DNA of 64,000 bases from Amycolatopsis acididurans (GTDB lineage Bacteria > Actinomycetota > Actinomycetes > Mycobacteriales > Pseudonocardiaceae): the NCBI RefSeq assembly GCF_012328925.1, contig NZ_JAAXLS010000024.1, positions 1 to 64,000 of the forward strand. The letters are read 5' to 3'. The notes under the pieces are model-generated. The model had not been told where the DNA came from, made no database searches, and saw only the letters and a program-made list of their open reading frames with translations. Position 1 is the stretch's first letter. Each line of letters opens with the position of its first letter. A program made the position numbers and the translations under genes. Shown here in pieces: positions 1-7,974 of the stretch.

Positions 1-763
1 GGGGCGGCGTGGCGGGCTGGGCCGGTGCCTGCGGGGCAGGCGCCTGCTGCTGCGGAGCCGGCGTGGGCTCGGGCTTCGGCTCCGGTTCGGGCTGCGGCGC
101 GGGCGCCGGAGCGGCGGGCGCGGCGGAGGCGTCACCGATGACGGCGAGCTTGCCACCGACCTCGACCGTCTCGTCCTCGTTCACGCTGATCTCCAGCAGC
201 GTGCCCGCGACGGGCGAGGGGACCTCGGTGTCGACCTTGTCGGTCGAGATCTCCAGCAGCGGCTCGTCGACCGCGACCGAGTCACCGACCTGCTTGAGCC
301 AGCGGGTGACGGTGCCCTCGGTGACGCTCTCGCCCAGCTCGGGCAGGGTGACCGGGGTGCCCTGCGCGGACCCGCTCGGCGCGGGCTGCGCGGTCGGCTT
401 CGGCGCACCGTCCACCGCGGGCGAGCCCTGCGGGGCCTGCTGCGGCTCGGGCTCGGGCTCGGGCTCCGGCTGCGCCTGCTGCGCGGGCTCGGCGGGCGCG
501 GCCGGTGCGGCGGAGCCTCCGCCGGAACCGTCGTCGATCACCGCGAGCTCGCCGCCGACCTCGACGGTCTCGTCCTCCTTGGCGACGATCCGCTGCAGCG
601 TGCCCGCGACGGGCGAGGGGACCTCGGTGTCGACCTTGTCGGTGGAGATCTCCAGTAGCGGCTCGTCGACCGCGACCGTCTCACCTTCCTGCTTCAGCCA
701 CCGGGTGACTGTGCCCTCCGTGACGCTCTCCCCGAGCTCCGGCAATGTGACGGAGTAGGCCAT
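1..763 (-). CDS. sucB: Dihydrolipoamide acyltransferase (E2), N-terminal part, cut by window edge
   Basis: This is the E2 core subunit of a 2-oxoacid dehydrogenase complex (SucB/DlaT type), which carries acyl groups on lipoyl-lysine from E1 to CoA. The visible N-terminus, about 254 residues starting at ATG 763, contains two near-identical lipoyl domains. Each has the TLPELGESVTEG start and an ISTDKVD lipoylation motif, with target lysines K43 and about K176. They are joined by Pro/Glu/Gln-rich swinging-arm linkers (PEPEPEPEPQQ). The peripheral-subunit-binding and catalytic domains lie beyond the left edge. The E3 gene lies directly upstream (its stop is at 821), so the two probably form a unit with E3 transcribed first. 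Whether it serves pyruvate or 2-oxoglutarate dehydrogenase cannot be decided from this fragment. Confidence 0.93.
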   Translation of the reverse strand, partial: MAYSVTLPELGESVTEGTVTRWLKQEGETVAVDEPLLEISTDKVDTEVPSPVAGTLQRIVAKEDETVEVGGELAVIDDGSGGGSAAPAAPAEPAQQAQPEPEPEPEPQQAPQGSPAVDGAPKPTAQPAPSGSAQGTPVTLPELGESVTEGTVTRWLKQVGDSVAVDEPLLEISTDKVDTEVPSPVAGTLLEISVNEDETVEVGGKLAVIGDASAAPAAPAPAPQPEPEPKPEPTPAPQQQAPAPQAPAQPATPP

Positions 764-820
764 CGTTCGCTGACTCCCTTTGAATCTTGTTGCTGTGGTC
801 TGTGGCGGTAGAGGTTCGCG

Positions 821-2194
821 TCAGCTGTGCACGTGCAGCGGCTTGCCGGCAAGGGCAAGGTGTGCTTCGCCGAGGGCCTCGGTCTGGGTGGGGTGGGCGT
901 GGACGAGCGGCGCGACGTCCTCGGGGAAGGCTTCCCAGTTGTAGATCAGCTGGGCTTCCCCGATCAGCTCGCCGACGCGGTCGCCGACCAGGTGCAGGCC
1001 GACCACCGGGCCGTCCGGCGCCTTCACGAGCTTCACCGCGCCGGAAGTCTTGAGAATCTGGCTCTTGCCGTTGCCCGCGAGGTCGTAGGTGAACGTCGTG
1101 ACCCCGGCGCCGAACTTGTCCTTGGCGGCGGCCTCGGTCAGGCCGACGGAGGCGACCTCGGGGTGGGAGTAGGTGACGCGCGGGATACCGGACTCGTCGA
1201 TCGCGCGGGGGTTCAGGCCCGCGATCTCCTCGGCGATGAAGATGCCCTGCTGGAAGCCGCGGTGCGCGAGCTGAAGGCCCGGCACGATGTCGCCGACGGC
1301 GTACACGTTGGGCAGGTTGGTGCGCAGCCGGTCGTCGGTGAGCACGAAACCGCGCTCCATCCGGACCCCGGCCTCCTCGTAGCCGTGGCCGGCGGTGTTG
1401 GGGCCGCGGCCGACGGCGACGAGCAGCAGATCGGCTTCCAGCGTCTCGCCCGATTCCAGGGACACGCTCACGCCGTTGTCGTCCTGCTTGGCGCCGGTGA
1501 ACTTCACGCCGGTCTTGAAGGCGATCTTGCGGCGGCGGAAGGCCCGCTCGAGCTGTTTGGAGGCGAACTCGTCCTCGTTCGGAACGAGCCTCGGCAGTGC
1601 TTCCACAATGGTGACGTCCACCCCGAAGGAGGCCCACACGCTGGCGAACTCGACCCCGATGACGCCGCCGCCGAGCACGACGACCTTCTCCGGGATGTAG
1701 TCCAGCGACAGCGCTTCCTCACTGGCGATGACGCGGCCGCCGAGTTCGAGGCCGGGCAGCGTCTTGGAGTAGGAGCCGGTGGCGAGCAAGAGGTTCTTGC
1801 CGGTGTAGCGGGTGCCCTCGACCTCGACGCTGGTGCCGCCGACGAAGGTGCCGGTGCCTTCCACGAGAGTGACCTTGTGGGCCTTGGCCAGTCCCTGCAG
1901 GCCCTTGTAGAGCCGCGAAACGATCTGGTCCTTGTACTTGTTGACGCCCGCGATGTCGATGCCCTCGAGGGTGGTCTTGACGCCGAACTGCTCGCCCTCA
2001 CGTGCCGTGTCCGCGACCTCCGCCGCGTGCAGGAGCGCCTTGGTCGGAATGCAGCCACGGTGCAGGCAGGTTCCGCCCAGCTTGTCCTTCTCGATCAGGA
2101 TTACGGAAAGGCCTAGCTCTGCCGCGCGGAAAGCCGCGGCGTAGCCGCCCGATCCGCCACCAAGGATCACCAGGTCGGCGGAGGTGTCGGTCAC
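821..2194 (-). CDS. lpdA: Dihydrolipoamide dehydrogenase (E3)
   Basis: This FAD-dependent disulfide oxidoreductase reoxidises dihydrolipoamide on the E2 lipoyl arm with NAD+. At 457 residues it has family length. It has an N-terminal FAD fold (VILGGGSGGYAAA, residues 9-21), the redox-active disulfide GGTCLHRGCIPTK (C43/C48), an NAD-binding GGGVIGVEFA motif near residue 180, and a C-terminal HAHPT motif whose second histidine (about 434) is the usual catalytic base. It starts at GTG 2194 behind an AGGAGAA ribosome site. The E2 gene follows 57 bp downstream on the same strand. No unusual substitution was seen. Confidence 0.96.
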   Translation of the reverse strand: MTDTSADLVILGGGSGGYAAAFRAAELGLSVILIEKDKLGGTCLHRGCIPTKALLHAAEVADTAREGEQFGVKTTLEGIDIAGVNKYKDQIVSRLYKGLQGLAKAHKVTLVEGTGTFVGGTSVEVEGTRYTGKNLLLATGSYSKTLPGLELGGRVIASEEALSLDYIPEKVVVLGGGVIGVEFASVWASFGVDVTIVEALPRLVPNEDEFASKQLERAFRRRKIAFKTGVKFTGAKQDDNGVSVSLESGETLEADLLLVAVGRGPNTAGHGYEEAGVRMERGFVLTDDRLRTNLPNVYAVGDIVPGLQLAHRGFQQGIFIAEEIAGLNPRAIDESGIPRVTYSHPEVASVGLTEAAAKDKFGAGVTTFTYDLAGNGKSQILKTSGAVKLVKAPDGPVVGLHLVGDRVGELIGEAQLIYNWEAFPEDVAPLVHAHPTQTEALGEAHLALAGKPLHVHS

Positions 2195-2352
2195 GTCAAT
2201 TCTCCTCGATGAGCGTCGTCTTAGCGTCGCATTACGTCTTGGCCCTCATCATCTTGTCACTAGGGACTTCATGCTTGCGAGGTAGCCGGGTGTGTTACTC
2301 GGCGCATTCGTGATCACCGGGATAATGGTGTGACGAAGCAGTCGGAGATGGG

Positions 2353-2685
2353 GTGGTCGAGGTGGGTCTGTTCGACTCGCTGCGCAGGAAACGCAGGCCA
2401 GGCACGATGCGCCGGGCCAGCGAGAGTGACACCCGGCACCTCGAGACGTGGTCGGCCGCGCGGCGCGGCGTGGAGGCCTACGTCGAGCCCCGCACCAGCG
2501 TCACCGAGACGACGGTGGTGCTCATCGCGCACGACGGGGAATGGACCCGCCGCCGCATCGGCAGCCTGGACGAAGCGCAGCGGTTCGGCCGCAAGCACGG
2601 AATCCCCGTGTACGAAGTCGCGAAGGTCGGTTACCCGAAGCGAATGCGCGAATACACACAGCGCATGAAGAACCAAGGCAAGTAA
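2353..2685 (+). CDS. Conserved actinobacterial hypothetical protein, 110 aa
   Basis: This small basic protein begins with a GLFDSLRRKRRPG stretch and then has a mixed alpha/beta body (TETTVVLIAHDGEW and a PVYEVAKVGYPKRM segment near the end). There is no signal peptide or membrane segment. I do not recognise a catalytic motif. I chose GTG 2353 because GGAG (2344-2347) lies 5 nt upstream; the in-frame GTG 2362 is the alternative. A GATAAT box at 2321-2326 is a plausible -10. It is divergent from lpdA, and similar genes next to E2/E3 genes are known from related actinobacteria (from memory). Function unknown. Confidence 0.7.
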   Translation: MVEVGLFDSLRRKRRPGTMRRASESDTRHLETWSAARRGVEAYVEPRTSVTETTVVLIAHDGEWTRRRIGSLDEAQRFGRKHGIPVYEVAKVGYPKRMREYTQRMKNQGK

Positions 2686-2686
2686 G

Positions 2687-2843
2687 CAAACAAACGAAGC
2701 CGCCCTCCCGGCGACCCACCTCCCAAGGCGAGATGACCGCGTTCCCGAAGGTCATCCCGGAGCCTGCCCGCCGGCGAGGCATCTTTTTCCGGTCCCGGTC
2801 GGGTGTGGGAGGTCTGGCGTTTGCTCGGCTGCGCTTCCCGTCG
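2687..2843. repeat. Dispersed intergenic repeat, copy A
   Basis: This intergenic DNA between the 110-aa gene and pepA recurs in inverted orientation at about 21567-21950. Shared blocks include the 5' stretch around 2687-2705, the block with GGCGACCCACCTCCCAAGGC, the block around 2735-2785, and the block at about 2809-2838 (GGTCTGGCGTTTGCTCGGCT). Copy A lacks the 20-bp-arm hairpin and the 15-bp tandem repeats that interrupt copy B. No protein or transposase is encoded. Confidence 0.85.
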
Positions 2844-2867
2844 CCGGTGAGGGGCCTTCGCGGCCTG

Positions 2868-4373
2868 TCAGCCTGCGTCGGCGATGTCCGCCAGCACGGC
2901 TGCGATGGTCCGGACCGGCACGCCCGTGCCGCCCTTGCCGGTGTAGCCCCACGGGCCGCTGGTGTTGAACGACGGGCCCGCGATGTCGATGTGCGCCCAC
3001 GGCAGACCGTCGGCGACGAACTCGCGCAGGAAGATCCCGGCGGCGAGCATCCCGCCCCAGCGGTGGCCGGTGACGTTGGCGAGGTCCGCGATCCGCGAGT
3101 CGAGGTCGCCGCGCAGTTCGTCGGGCAACGGCATCGGCCAACCGCCCTCGCCGGTGGCCTGGGCGATCGCGGCGACCCGGTCCCGGAACTCGTCCGAGCC
3201 CATGATCCCGGCCGTGCGGTTGCCCAGCGACACGATCTGCGCGCCGGTCAGCGTCGAGGTCTCGATCAGGTAGTCCGGGTCCTCCTCGGCGGCGCGCACG
3301 ATCGCGTCGGCCAGTACCAGCCTGCCTTCGGCGTCGGTGTTGAGCACCTCGACCGTCTTGCCGCCGTACATGCTCAGCACGTCACCGGGCCGGTACGACG
3401 TGCCCGAGGGCAGGTTCTCCGCGAGCGGGATGTGCGCGGTGACCTCCAGCGGGTACTTGAGCTTCGCCGCCAGCACCACCGACGCCAGCACCGCCGCGGC
3501 GCCGGACATGTCGGAGGTCATGTGGTCCATGTTGGCCGCGGGCTTGATCGAGATACCGCCCGAGTCGAACGTGATTCCCTTGCCGACCAAGGCGATCTTC
3601 TTGCCCGCCTTCGGTCCCTTGTAGCCGACGCGCAGCAGCCGAGGCGGTCGCGACGAACCGCCGCCGACGCCGAGGATGCCGCCGAAACCCTTGCGCTTCA
3701 GGGCTTTCTCGTCGAGCACCTCGAAGTCGAGACCGGCCTCGTCGGCCAGTTTCTTCGCGCGCTCGGCGAACGAGGCGGGGAACAGGTCGTTGGGCGGGGT
3801 GTTGATGAGGTCACGCGCGATGATCACCGACTCGGCGATCGCGGTGGCCGCCTTGAGCGTGGCCTTGTGCGCCCGCGCGGTGCCCTCGGCGGGCTGCACG
3901 AACTCGGCCGCGGCCAGCGGCGCGTCGCCCGGCTCCGACTTGTAGGCGGTGAACTTGTACGCGCCCAACGCGGTGCCCTCGACCGCGGCCTGCAGGTCCA
4001 GCGTGGACGGGAACACGAGCGCGCGGGCGGTGCCGGCCAGCGAGCGCGCGGCCGCACCCAGCGCGCGGCGCACCTGCTCCGCGCTGACGCCGCCGTCCTC
4101 GCCCGGCTTGCCGAGACCGACCGAGACGACGATGTCCGCGCCGAGCTTGCCCAGCGTCGGCACCTTGACGATCTCCTCGGCCTTGCCGCTCGCGCCCAGC
4201 GAGGACAGCACGCTTTCGAGCTTCCCGTCGAACGCCTTGTCCACGGCCTCCGCGCCGGGTGCGAGCACGCCCGCCTTCTCGCCCTGGAGCAGGCCGATCA
4301 CCACGACCTCGGCGCGACTCTTGGCCAGCGCGGTCTCGGCGTTCTCGTACAGGGCAAACTTCGGCACGGTCAC
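2868..4373 (-). CDS. pepA: Leucyl aminopeptidase (M17 family)
   Basis: This cytosolic dinuclear-metal exopeptidase removes N-terminal residues from peptides. The M17 catalytic domain is clear, with the metal-binding KGITFDSGGISIK block (about residues 261-274) and the signature NTDAEGRLVLAD (about 343-354). The N-terminal macro-like domain occupies roughly the first 170 residues. Its 501-residue length is normal. GTG 4373 is preceded by a GGAG site about 6 nt away. Downstream (2686-2867) is copy A of the dispersed repeat. The PepA homologue lies near lpd/dlaT in mycobacteria too, so this is core chromosome. Confidence 0.95.
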   Translation of the reverse strand: MTVPKFALYENAETALAKSRAEVVVIGLLQGEKAGVLAPGAEAVDKAFDGKLESVLSSLGASGKAEEIVKVPTLGKLGADIVVSVGLGKPGEDGGVSAEQVRRALGAAARSLAGTARALVFPSTLDLQAAVEGTALGAYKFTAYKSEPGDAPLAAAEFVQPAEGTARAHKATLKAATAIAESVIIARDLINTPPNDLFPASFAERAKKLADEAGLDFEVLDEKALKRKGFGGILGVGGGSSRPPRLLRVGYKGPKAGKKIALVGKGITFDSGGISIKPAANMDHMTSDMSGAAAVLASVVLAAKLKYPLEVTAHIPLAENLPSGTSYRPGDVLSMYGGKTVEVLNTDAEGRLVLADAIVRAAEEDPDYLIETSTLTGAQIVSLGNRTAGIMGSDEFRDRVAAIAQATGEGGWPMPLPDELRGDLDSRIADLANVTGHRWGGMLAAGIFLREFVADGLPWAHIDIAGPSFNTSGPWGYTGKGGTGVPVRTIAAVLADIADAG

Positions 4374-4450
4374 TTATGGCTCCTCGCGCACTGAGGTGGA
4401 TGTCAATCGTGAGCCATGCTAATGAGCGGTGAAAGAGTGCAGAAAGGCAG

Positions 4451-5455
4451 GTGGCGGCCGTGCGGCTGGGTGCGGGGCTGCTGATCGCCGTGGCGGCCGG
4501 AGCCGCGGCCGCAGGCTGGTGGCTGCCCGCCGGGGTGGCGCTGGCCGGGATCCTCGCGTGGTGCGCCGCGCGGCCGGCCCCGGTGCCCGAGCGTGCCGAG
4601 CCGCTGGTCGGGGGCGCGCGGTACGCGGTACGGCTGGCCGTCGTGCCCGTGTACGCGTCGGTGTTCGGCGCCTACCTCGTGCCCGGGCATCGCGCGTTCG
4701 CCGCCGTCGCGTTCGTGCTGGTGGTGACCGTGGCTAGCACGTTCGGTGTCGCGCTGCCCCGGTTCCTGCGGGCGTGGGTGCTCGGGATCCTGCTCGTCGT
4801 CGGTGCCGGCCTGATCGCGCTCTGTCTGGCGATTTCACCCGAGCGCGGGACCGGCGGCGGCCCGGGCGCGACGGGGATGTTCGCCGCGGGTGCGGCGCTG
4901 TTCCCGCTGCTGTATCGCCGCGAGGCCAAGGTGAACTGGTGGCTGGCCGGATCGGTCGGAGCCGCGCTCGTGGTGTGCGGGGTGGCCCTGTACCAGCTCG
5001 GCCCGGTCCGGCTCGGACTCTCCGGCGTGCCGCTGCGCGATCTGCTGGCCGCTGTGGACGGTCAGCCGATCGAACCGCTGCTCGCCGGGGTCGCGGTGAT
5101 CGCGACGGTGTCGGCCGCGTTGGGTGCGTTCCGCGAGACACGTGGTGACCTGCCGCCGGTCGCGGGCGGGCTGGCCGCCGCGGTGGGCGCGGCGCTGCTG
5201 GATCCGGTGCGGGCGCTGCTGCTGGCCGCGGCGATCGCGCTCGCGGAGGTGCTGATCAGCAGCCTGCTGACGTTGTCGATGCGGCGCCGGGACGTGCGCG
5301 CGGTGCTCGGCGCGGCATTCGCGATCACCCTGCTGGCGTGGCTGCCGCCGCTGTATCTGCTGCTCGCGGTCGCGGTGATCGCCGTCGCGGTGGTGGCTAG
5401 GCGATCAACAGGAACGCGAGCAGGGTCAGCACCGCGTCCACGACCGCCAGAATGA
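4451..5455 (+). CDS. Multi-spanning membrane protein of unknown function
   Basis: This 334-residue protein is mostly hydrophobic Ala/Val/Leu segments, consistent with about nine or ten transmembrane helices, and has a short basic/proline-rich C-terminal tail (RRSTGTRAGSAPRPRPPE). I recognise no transporter or enzyme motif. The start is probably GTG 4451 with AAAGG just upstream; GTG 4460 is possible. The last 59 bp overlap the 3' end of the convergent gene at 5397-5678, so the C-terminal tail may be a recent extension by stop-codon loss. Function not assigned. Confidence 0.68.
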   Translation: MAAVRLGAGLLIAVAAGAAAAGWWLPAGVALAGILAWCAARPAPVPERAEPLVGGARYAVRLAVVPVYASVFGAYLVPGHRAFAAVAFVLVVTVASTFGVALPRFLRAWVLGILLVVGAGLIALCLAISPERGTGGGPGATGMFAAGAALFPLLYRREAKVNWWLAGSVGAALVVCGVALYQLGPVRLGLSGVPLRDLLAAVDGQPIEPLLAGVAVIATVSAALGAFRETRGDLPPVAGGLAAAVGAALLDPVRALLLAAAIALAEVLISSLLTLSMRRRDVRAVLGAAFAITLLAWLPPLYLLLAVAVIAVAVVARRSTGTRAGSAPRPRPPE

Positions 5456-5678
5456 CGACCGCCTTCACCGGCAGGTCGCGCGGAAACACCTTGTCGAACT
5501 TGCTGCGCCACCAGACGATCCCGAAGACGGCGCCGACGAGACCGAGGATGCCGCCGAACACGTCCAGCATGATGTAGCCGTCCAGCACCAGCACGCCGGT
5601 GCCGAAGGTGAGCAGCGCGGCCGCCAGGAAAGTCCGCACGTCGGAGCCGGTGCCAGCGGAGACACTGTTGGTGGTCAC
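5397..5678 (-). CDS. Small membrane protein, 93 aa
   Basis: This short protein has a polar N-terminus (MTTNSVSAGTGSD) followed by three hydrophobic segments around residues 16-35, 38-55 and 70-92, separated by a charged WRSKFDKVFPRDLPVK loop. The reading frame extends to TTG 5720, but GTG 5678 is preferred because the longer version would run into the ilvE promoter at 5726-5731. Its 3' end overlaps the convergent membrane gene by 59 bp. I do not recognise the family. Confidence 0.62.
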   Translation of the reverse strand: MTTNSVSAGTGSDVRTFLAAALLTFGTGVLVLDGYIMLDVFGGILGLVGAVFGIVWWRSKFDKVFPRDLPVKAVVILAVVDAVLTLLAFLLIA

Positions 5679-5725
5679 GCCCTCATCGTAGGGGAGGAGG
5701 AATTCTCGGACGTCCAACAAAGAGA

Positions 5726-5731
5726 TATTCT
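5726..5731 (+). promoter_or_regulatory. Predicted -10 box of ilvE (leaderless)
   Basis: TATTCT lies 6 nt before the ilvE ATG at 5738, so transcription probably starts at or next to the start codon. No ribosome site is needed. Confidence 0.6.
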
Positions 5732-5737
5732 GATCGA

Positions 5738-6841
5738 ATGACGACCACGATGCCCTTCACCCGTACCCCGAACACGTCTCCCGCCTCCGCGGAGCGTGTA
5801 GCCGAGGTACTGGCGAACCCGGGCTTCGGGACGTATTTCACGGACAACATGGTCACGATCCGCTACAGCACCGAGCGCGGCTGGCACGACGGTGCCGTGC
5901 GCGCCTACGAGCCCGTCACGCTGGACCCGGCCACGTCCGTGCTGCACTACGGCCAGGCGATCTTCGAGGGTCTCAAGGCCTACCGCCAGCCCGACGGTTC
6001 CATCGCCGCGTTCCGGCCGGATGCCAACGCGGCCCGCTTCCGCACCTCCGCGCGCCGGCTCGCGATGCCGGAACTGCCCGAGGAGCTGTTCGTGGAATCG
6101 CTGCACGAGCTGATCGCGGTGGACAACCGGTGGGTGCCCGGCACCCCGGGCGAGACCCTGTACCTGCGGCCGTTCATGATCTCCACCTCGGTGGGCCTCG
6201 GCGTGAACGCGCCGGCGAGCGAGTACCTCTACATCCTCATCGGCTCGCCCGCGGGCAGCTACTTCACCGGCGGCGTGAAGCCGGTGAGCGTGTGGCTGTC
6301 CACCGAGTACGTGCGTGCCGCGCCCGGCGGCACCGGGTTCGCGAAGTGCGCGGGCAACTACGCGGCGTCCTTCCTCGCTCAGGCGCAGGCCGTGGAGCAG
6401 GGCTGCGATCAGGTGGTGTGGCTCGACGCGAACGAGCGCCGCTGGGTCGAGGAGATGGGCGGGATGAACCTGTTCTTCGTCTTCGGCTCGGGTGCCGACG
6501 CGAAGGTGGTCACGCCCGAGCTGAGCGGTTCGCTGCTTCCCGGCGTCACCCGCAGTTCGCTGCTGCAGCTGGCCAAGGACAACGGCCTCGCCGTCGAGGA
6601 GCGCCGCATCTCCACCGAGGAGTGGGAGAAGGCGGCGGCCTCGGGTGAGCTGACCGAGGTGTTCGCGTGCGGTACCGCCGCCGTGATCACGCCGGTCGGC
6701 CGGGTGAAGCACGCCGAAGGCGAGTTCCTCGTCAACGGTGGCGAGCCCGGTGAGCTGACCATGAAGCTGCGCGCCGAGCTGACCGGCATCCAGGAGGGCA
6801 CCCGCCCCGACCCGCACGGCTGGATGCACAAACTGTCCTGA
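5738..6841 (+). CDS. ilvE: Branched-chain amino acid aminotransferase
   Basis: This fold-type IV PLP aminotransferase performs the last step of Leu, Ile and Val synthesis, or the first step of their breakdown, with glutamate/2-oxoglutarate. The 367 residues include the substrate loop HYGQAIFEGLKAYR (about residues 70-83), the PLP-lysine region GGTGFAKCAGNYAAS (lysine about 204) and the EEMGGMNLFFVF segment typical of the BCAT group. The start is ATG 5738. The gene converges on cobT across a strong hairpin at 6849-6899. Location beside cobT and pepA matches the mycobacterial order. Confidence 0.95.
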   Translation: MTTTMPFTRTPNTSPASAERVAEVLANPGFGTYFTDNMVTIRYSTERGWHDGAVRAYEPVTLDPATSVLHYGQAIFEGLKAYRQPDGSIAAFRPDANAARFRTSARRLAMPELPEELFVESLHELIAVDNRWVPGTPGETLYLRPFMISTSVGLGVNAPASEYLYILIGSPAGSYFTGGVKPVSVWLSTEYVRAAPGGTGFAKCAGNYAASFLAQAQAVEQGCDQVVWLDANERRWVEEMGGMNLFFVFGSGADAKVVTPELSGSLLPGVTRSSLLQLAKDNGLAVEERRISTEEWEKAAASGELTEVFACGTAAVITPVGRVKHAEGEFLVNGGEPGELTMKLRAELTGIQEGTRPDPHGWMHKLS

Positions 6842-6848
6842 CCTGTTC

Positions 6849-6899
6849 CCGTGAGGGACCCGTTCCTGGCTCAGAGCGCCAGGAACGGGTCCCTCACGG
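6849..6899. terminator. Bidirectional hairpin between ilvE and cobT
   Basis: A perfect 22-bp stem (6849-6870 with 6878-6899) and a 7-nt loop (TCAGAGC) lie between convergent genes. The arm contains GTGAGGGACCCGTTCCTGG. There is no U-tract, as is common for high-GC actinobacterial terminators. The cobT stop codon (6894-6896) lies inside the right arm. Confidence 0.85.
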
Positions 6900-7907
6900 C
6901 ATTTCGGCGACGTCGCTGAGCAGGTGGGCCGCCATCCGCAGCAGGGGGAGCGCGGCCAGCGCGCCCGAGGCCTGGCCCAGCCCGATGTGCAGATCGAGCA
7001 CCGGGCTGAGGTCGAGGTGGTCCAGCGCGATCGCGTGGGCGGGCTCGGTGCAGCGGTGCGAGGCCAGCCACCACCAGCGCGCGTTCGGCGCGAGTTCCTC
7101 GGCGACCAGTGCGGCGGCCGCCGCGGGCAGCCCGTCGATCAGCGCCGGGGTGCGCCGGACCGCGGCCTGCGCGAGGAAACCGGTCATCGCCGCGAGGTCC
7201 GCGCCGCCGGCGGTACGCAGGAGCGCGACCGGATCGGTGAGCACGGCTCGCGCGCGGCGGAGCGCGTCCCGGATCGCGGTGGCCTTGCGCATCCAGGCGT
7301 TGTCGTCGATCCCGGACCCGCGACCGACGACGGCGACCGGTTCGGTGCCGGTGAGCGCGGCGATCAGCACGGACGACGGCGTGGTCACGCCGACCCCGAG
7401 ATCGCCCGCGACGAGCAGGTCGGCGCCGGAGTCGATCTCGGCGTCGGCGATGTCGGCGCCCGCCTTGAGCGCGGCCGCGACCTCGTCCGCGCTCAGCGCG
7501 TCCTCGACGTCGATCGAGCCGGAACCCTTGCGCACCTTGAATTTCGCACCGGGCGTGTCGGCGTCCACGGCGATGTCCTCGACCCGCAGACCCGCTCCCG
7601 CGACCGACGCGAGCGCGTTGGTGACCCCGTTCCCGTCGAGCAGCGTGGTGAACAGCCGCGCGGTCGTCCCGGCGGGCTGCGCCGAGACGCCCTTGGCCGC
7701 GATCCCGTGGTCCCCGGCGAAGATCACCACGCGCGGCCGCGTGAACGGGCGGGGCGGGCAGGCGGCCTGGCACGCGGCCACCCAGGCACCGAGATCCTCG
7801 AGCGTGCCGAGTGACCCCGCGGGTTTGGCCAGCGCGGCGTGGCGGCTGCGGGCCAGCGCACGGGTGGGCTCGTCGGGCTGCGGCACGGCGGGAAACTCAG
7901 GAGTCAC
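6894..7907 (-). CDS. cobT: Nicotinate-nucleotide--dimethylbenzimidazole phosphoribosyltransferase
   Basis: CobT makes alpha-ribazole phosphate, the lower ligand of cobalamin, from NaMN and DMB. The 337-residue protein has the family landmarks KPAGSLGTLEDLG (about residues 28-40), VVIFAGDHGIAAKGVSAQP (about 60-78), GDLGVGVTTPSS, and a C-terminal GLGQASGALAALPLL block. The well-studied enterobacterial enzyme has a catalytic Glu in the corresponding GEGSGA motif; here the aligned residue is Q312. The stop codon sits within the terminator shared with ilvE. It is divergent from the ispD-like gene (67 bp apart). No cobU/cobS is adjacent. Confidence 0.9.
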   Translation of the reverse strand: MTPEFPAVPQPDEPTRALARSRHAALAKPAGSLGTLEDLGAWVAACQAACPPRPFTRPRVVIFAGDHGIAAKGVSAQPAGTTARLFTTLLDGNGVTNALASVAGAGLRVEDIAVDADTPGAKFKVRKGSGSIDVEDALSADEVAAALKAGADIADAEIDSGADLLVAGDLGVGVTTPSSVLIAALTGTEPVAVVGRGSGIDDNAWMRKATAIRDALRRARAVLTDPVALLRTAGGADLAAMTGFLAQAAVRRTPALIDGLPAAAAALVAEELAPNARWWWLASHRCTEPAHAIALDHLDLSPVLDLHIGLGQASGALAALPLLRMAAHLLSDVAEMP

Positions 7908-7961
7908 GGGGGCAATCTAGCCGTCCGGCCGAGTGACGGTGGTGAGTGTCCCGCGGCTCCG

Positions 7962-7967
7962 TATGAT
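7962..7967 (+). promoter_or_regulatory. Predicted -10 box of the ispD-like gene
   Basis: TATGAT lies 7 nt before GTG 7975. This supports a leaderless transcript and the shorter start. Confidence 0.6.
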
Positions 7968-7974
7968 CCGCCTC

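Noticed and set aside
2448..4394. 648-aa open frame on the plus strand
   Set aside because: It is antisense to pepA and reads as a shadow of GC3-biased codons; no motif was seen and it runs through repeat copy A.
7908..7974. Possible cobalamin riboswitch upstream of cobT
   Set aside because: The gap to the divergent ispD gene is only 67 bp, too short for this class, and no B12-box was seen.
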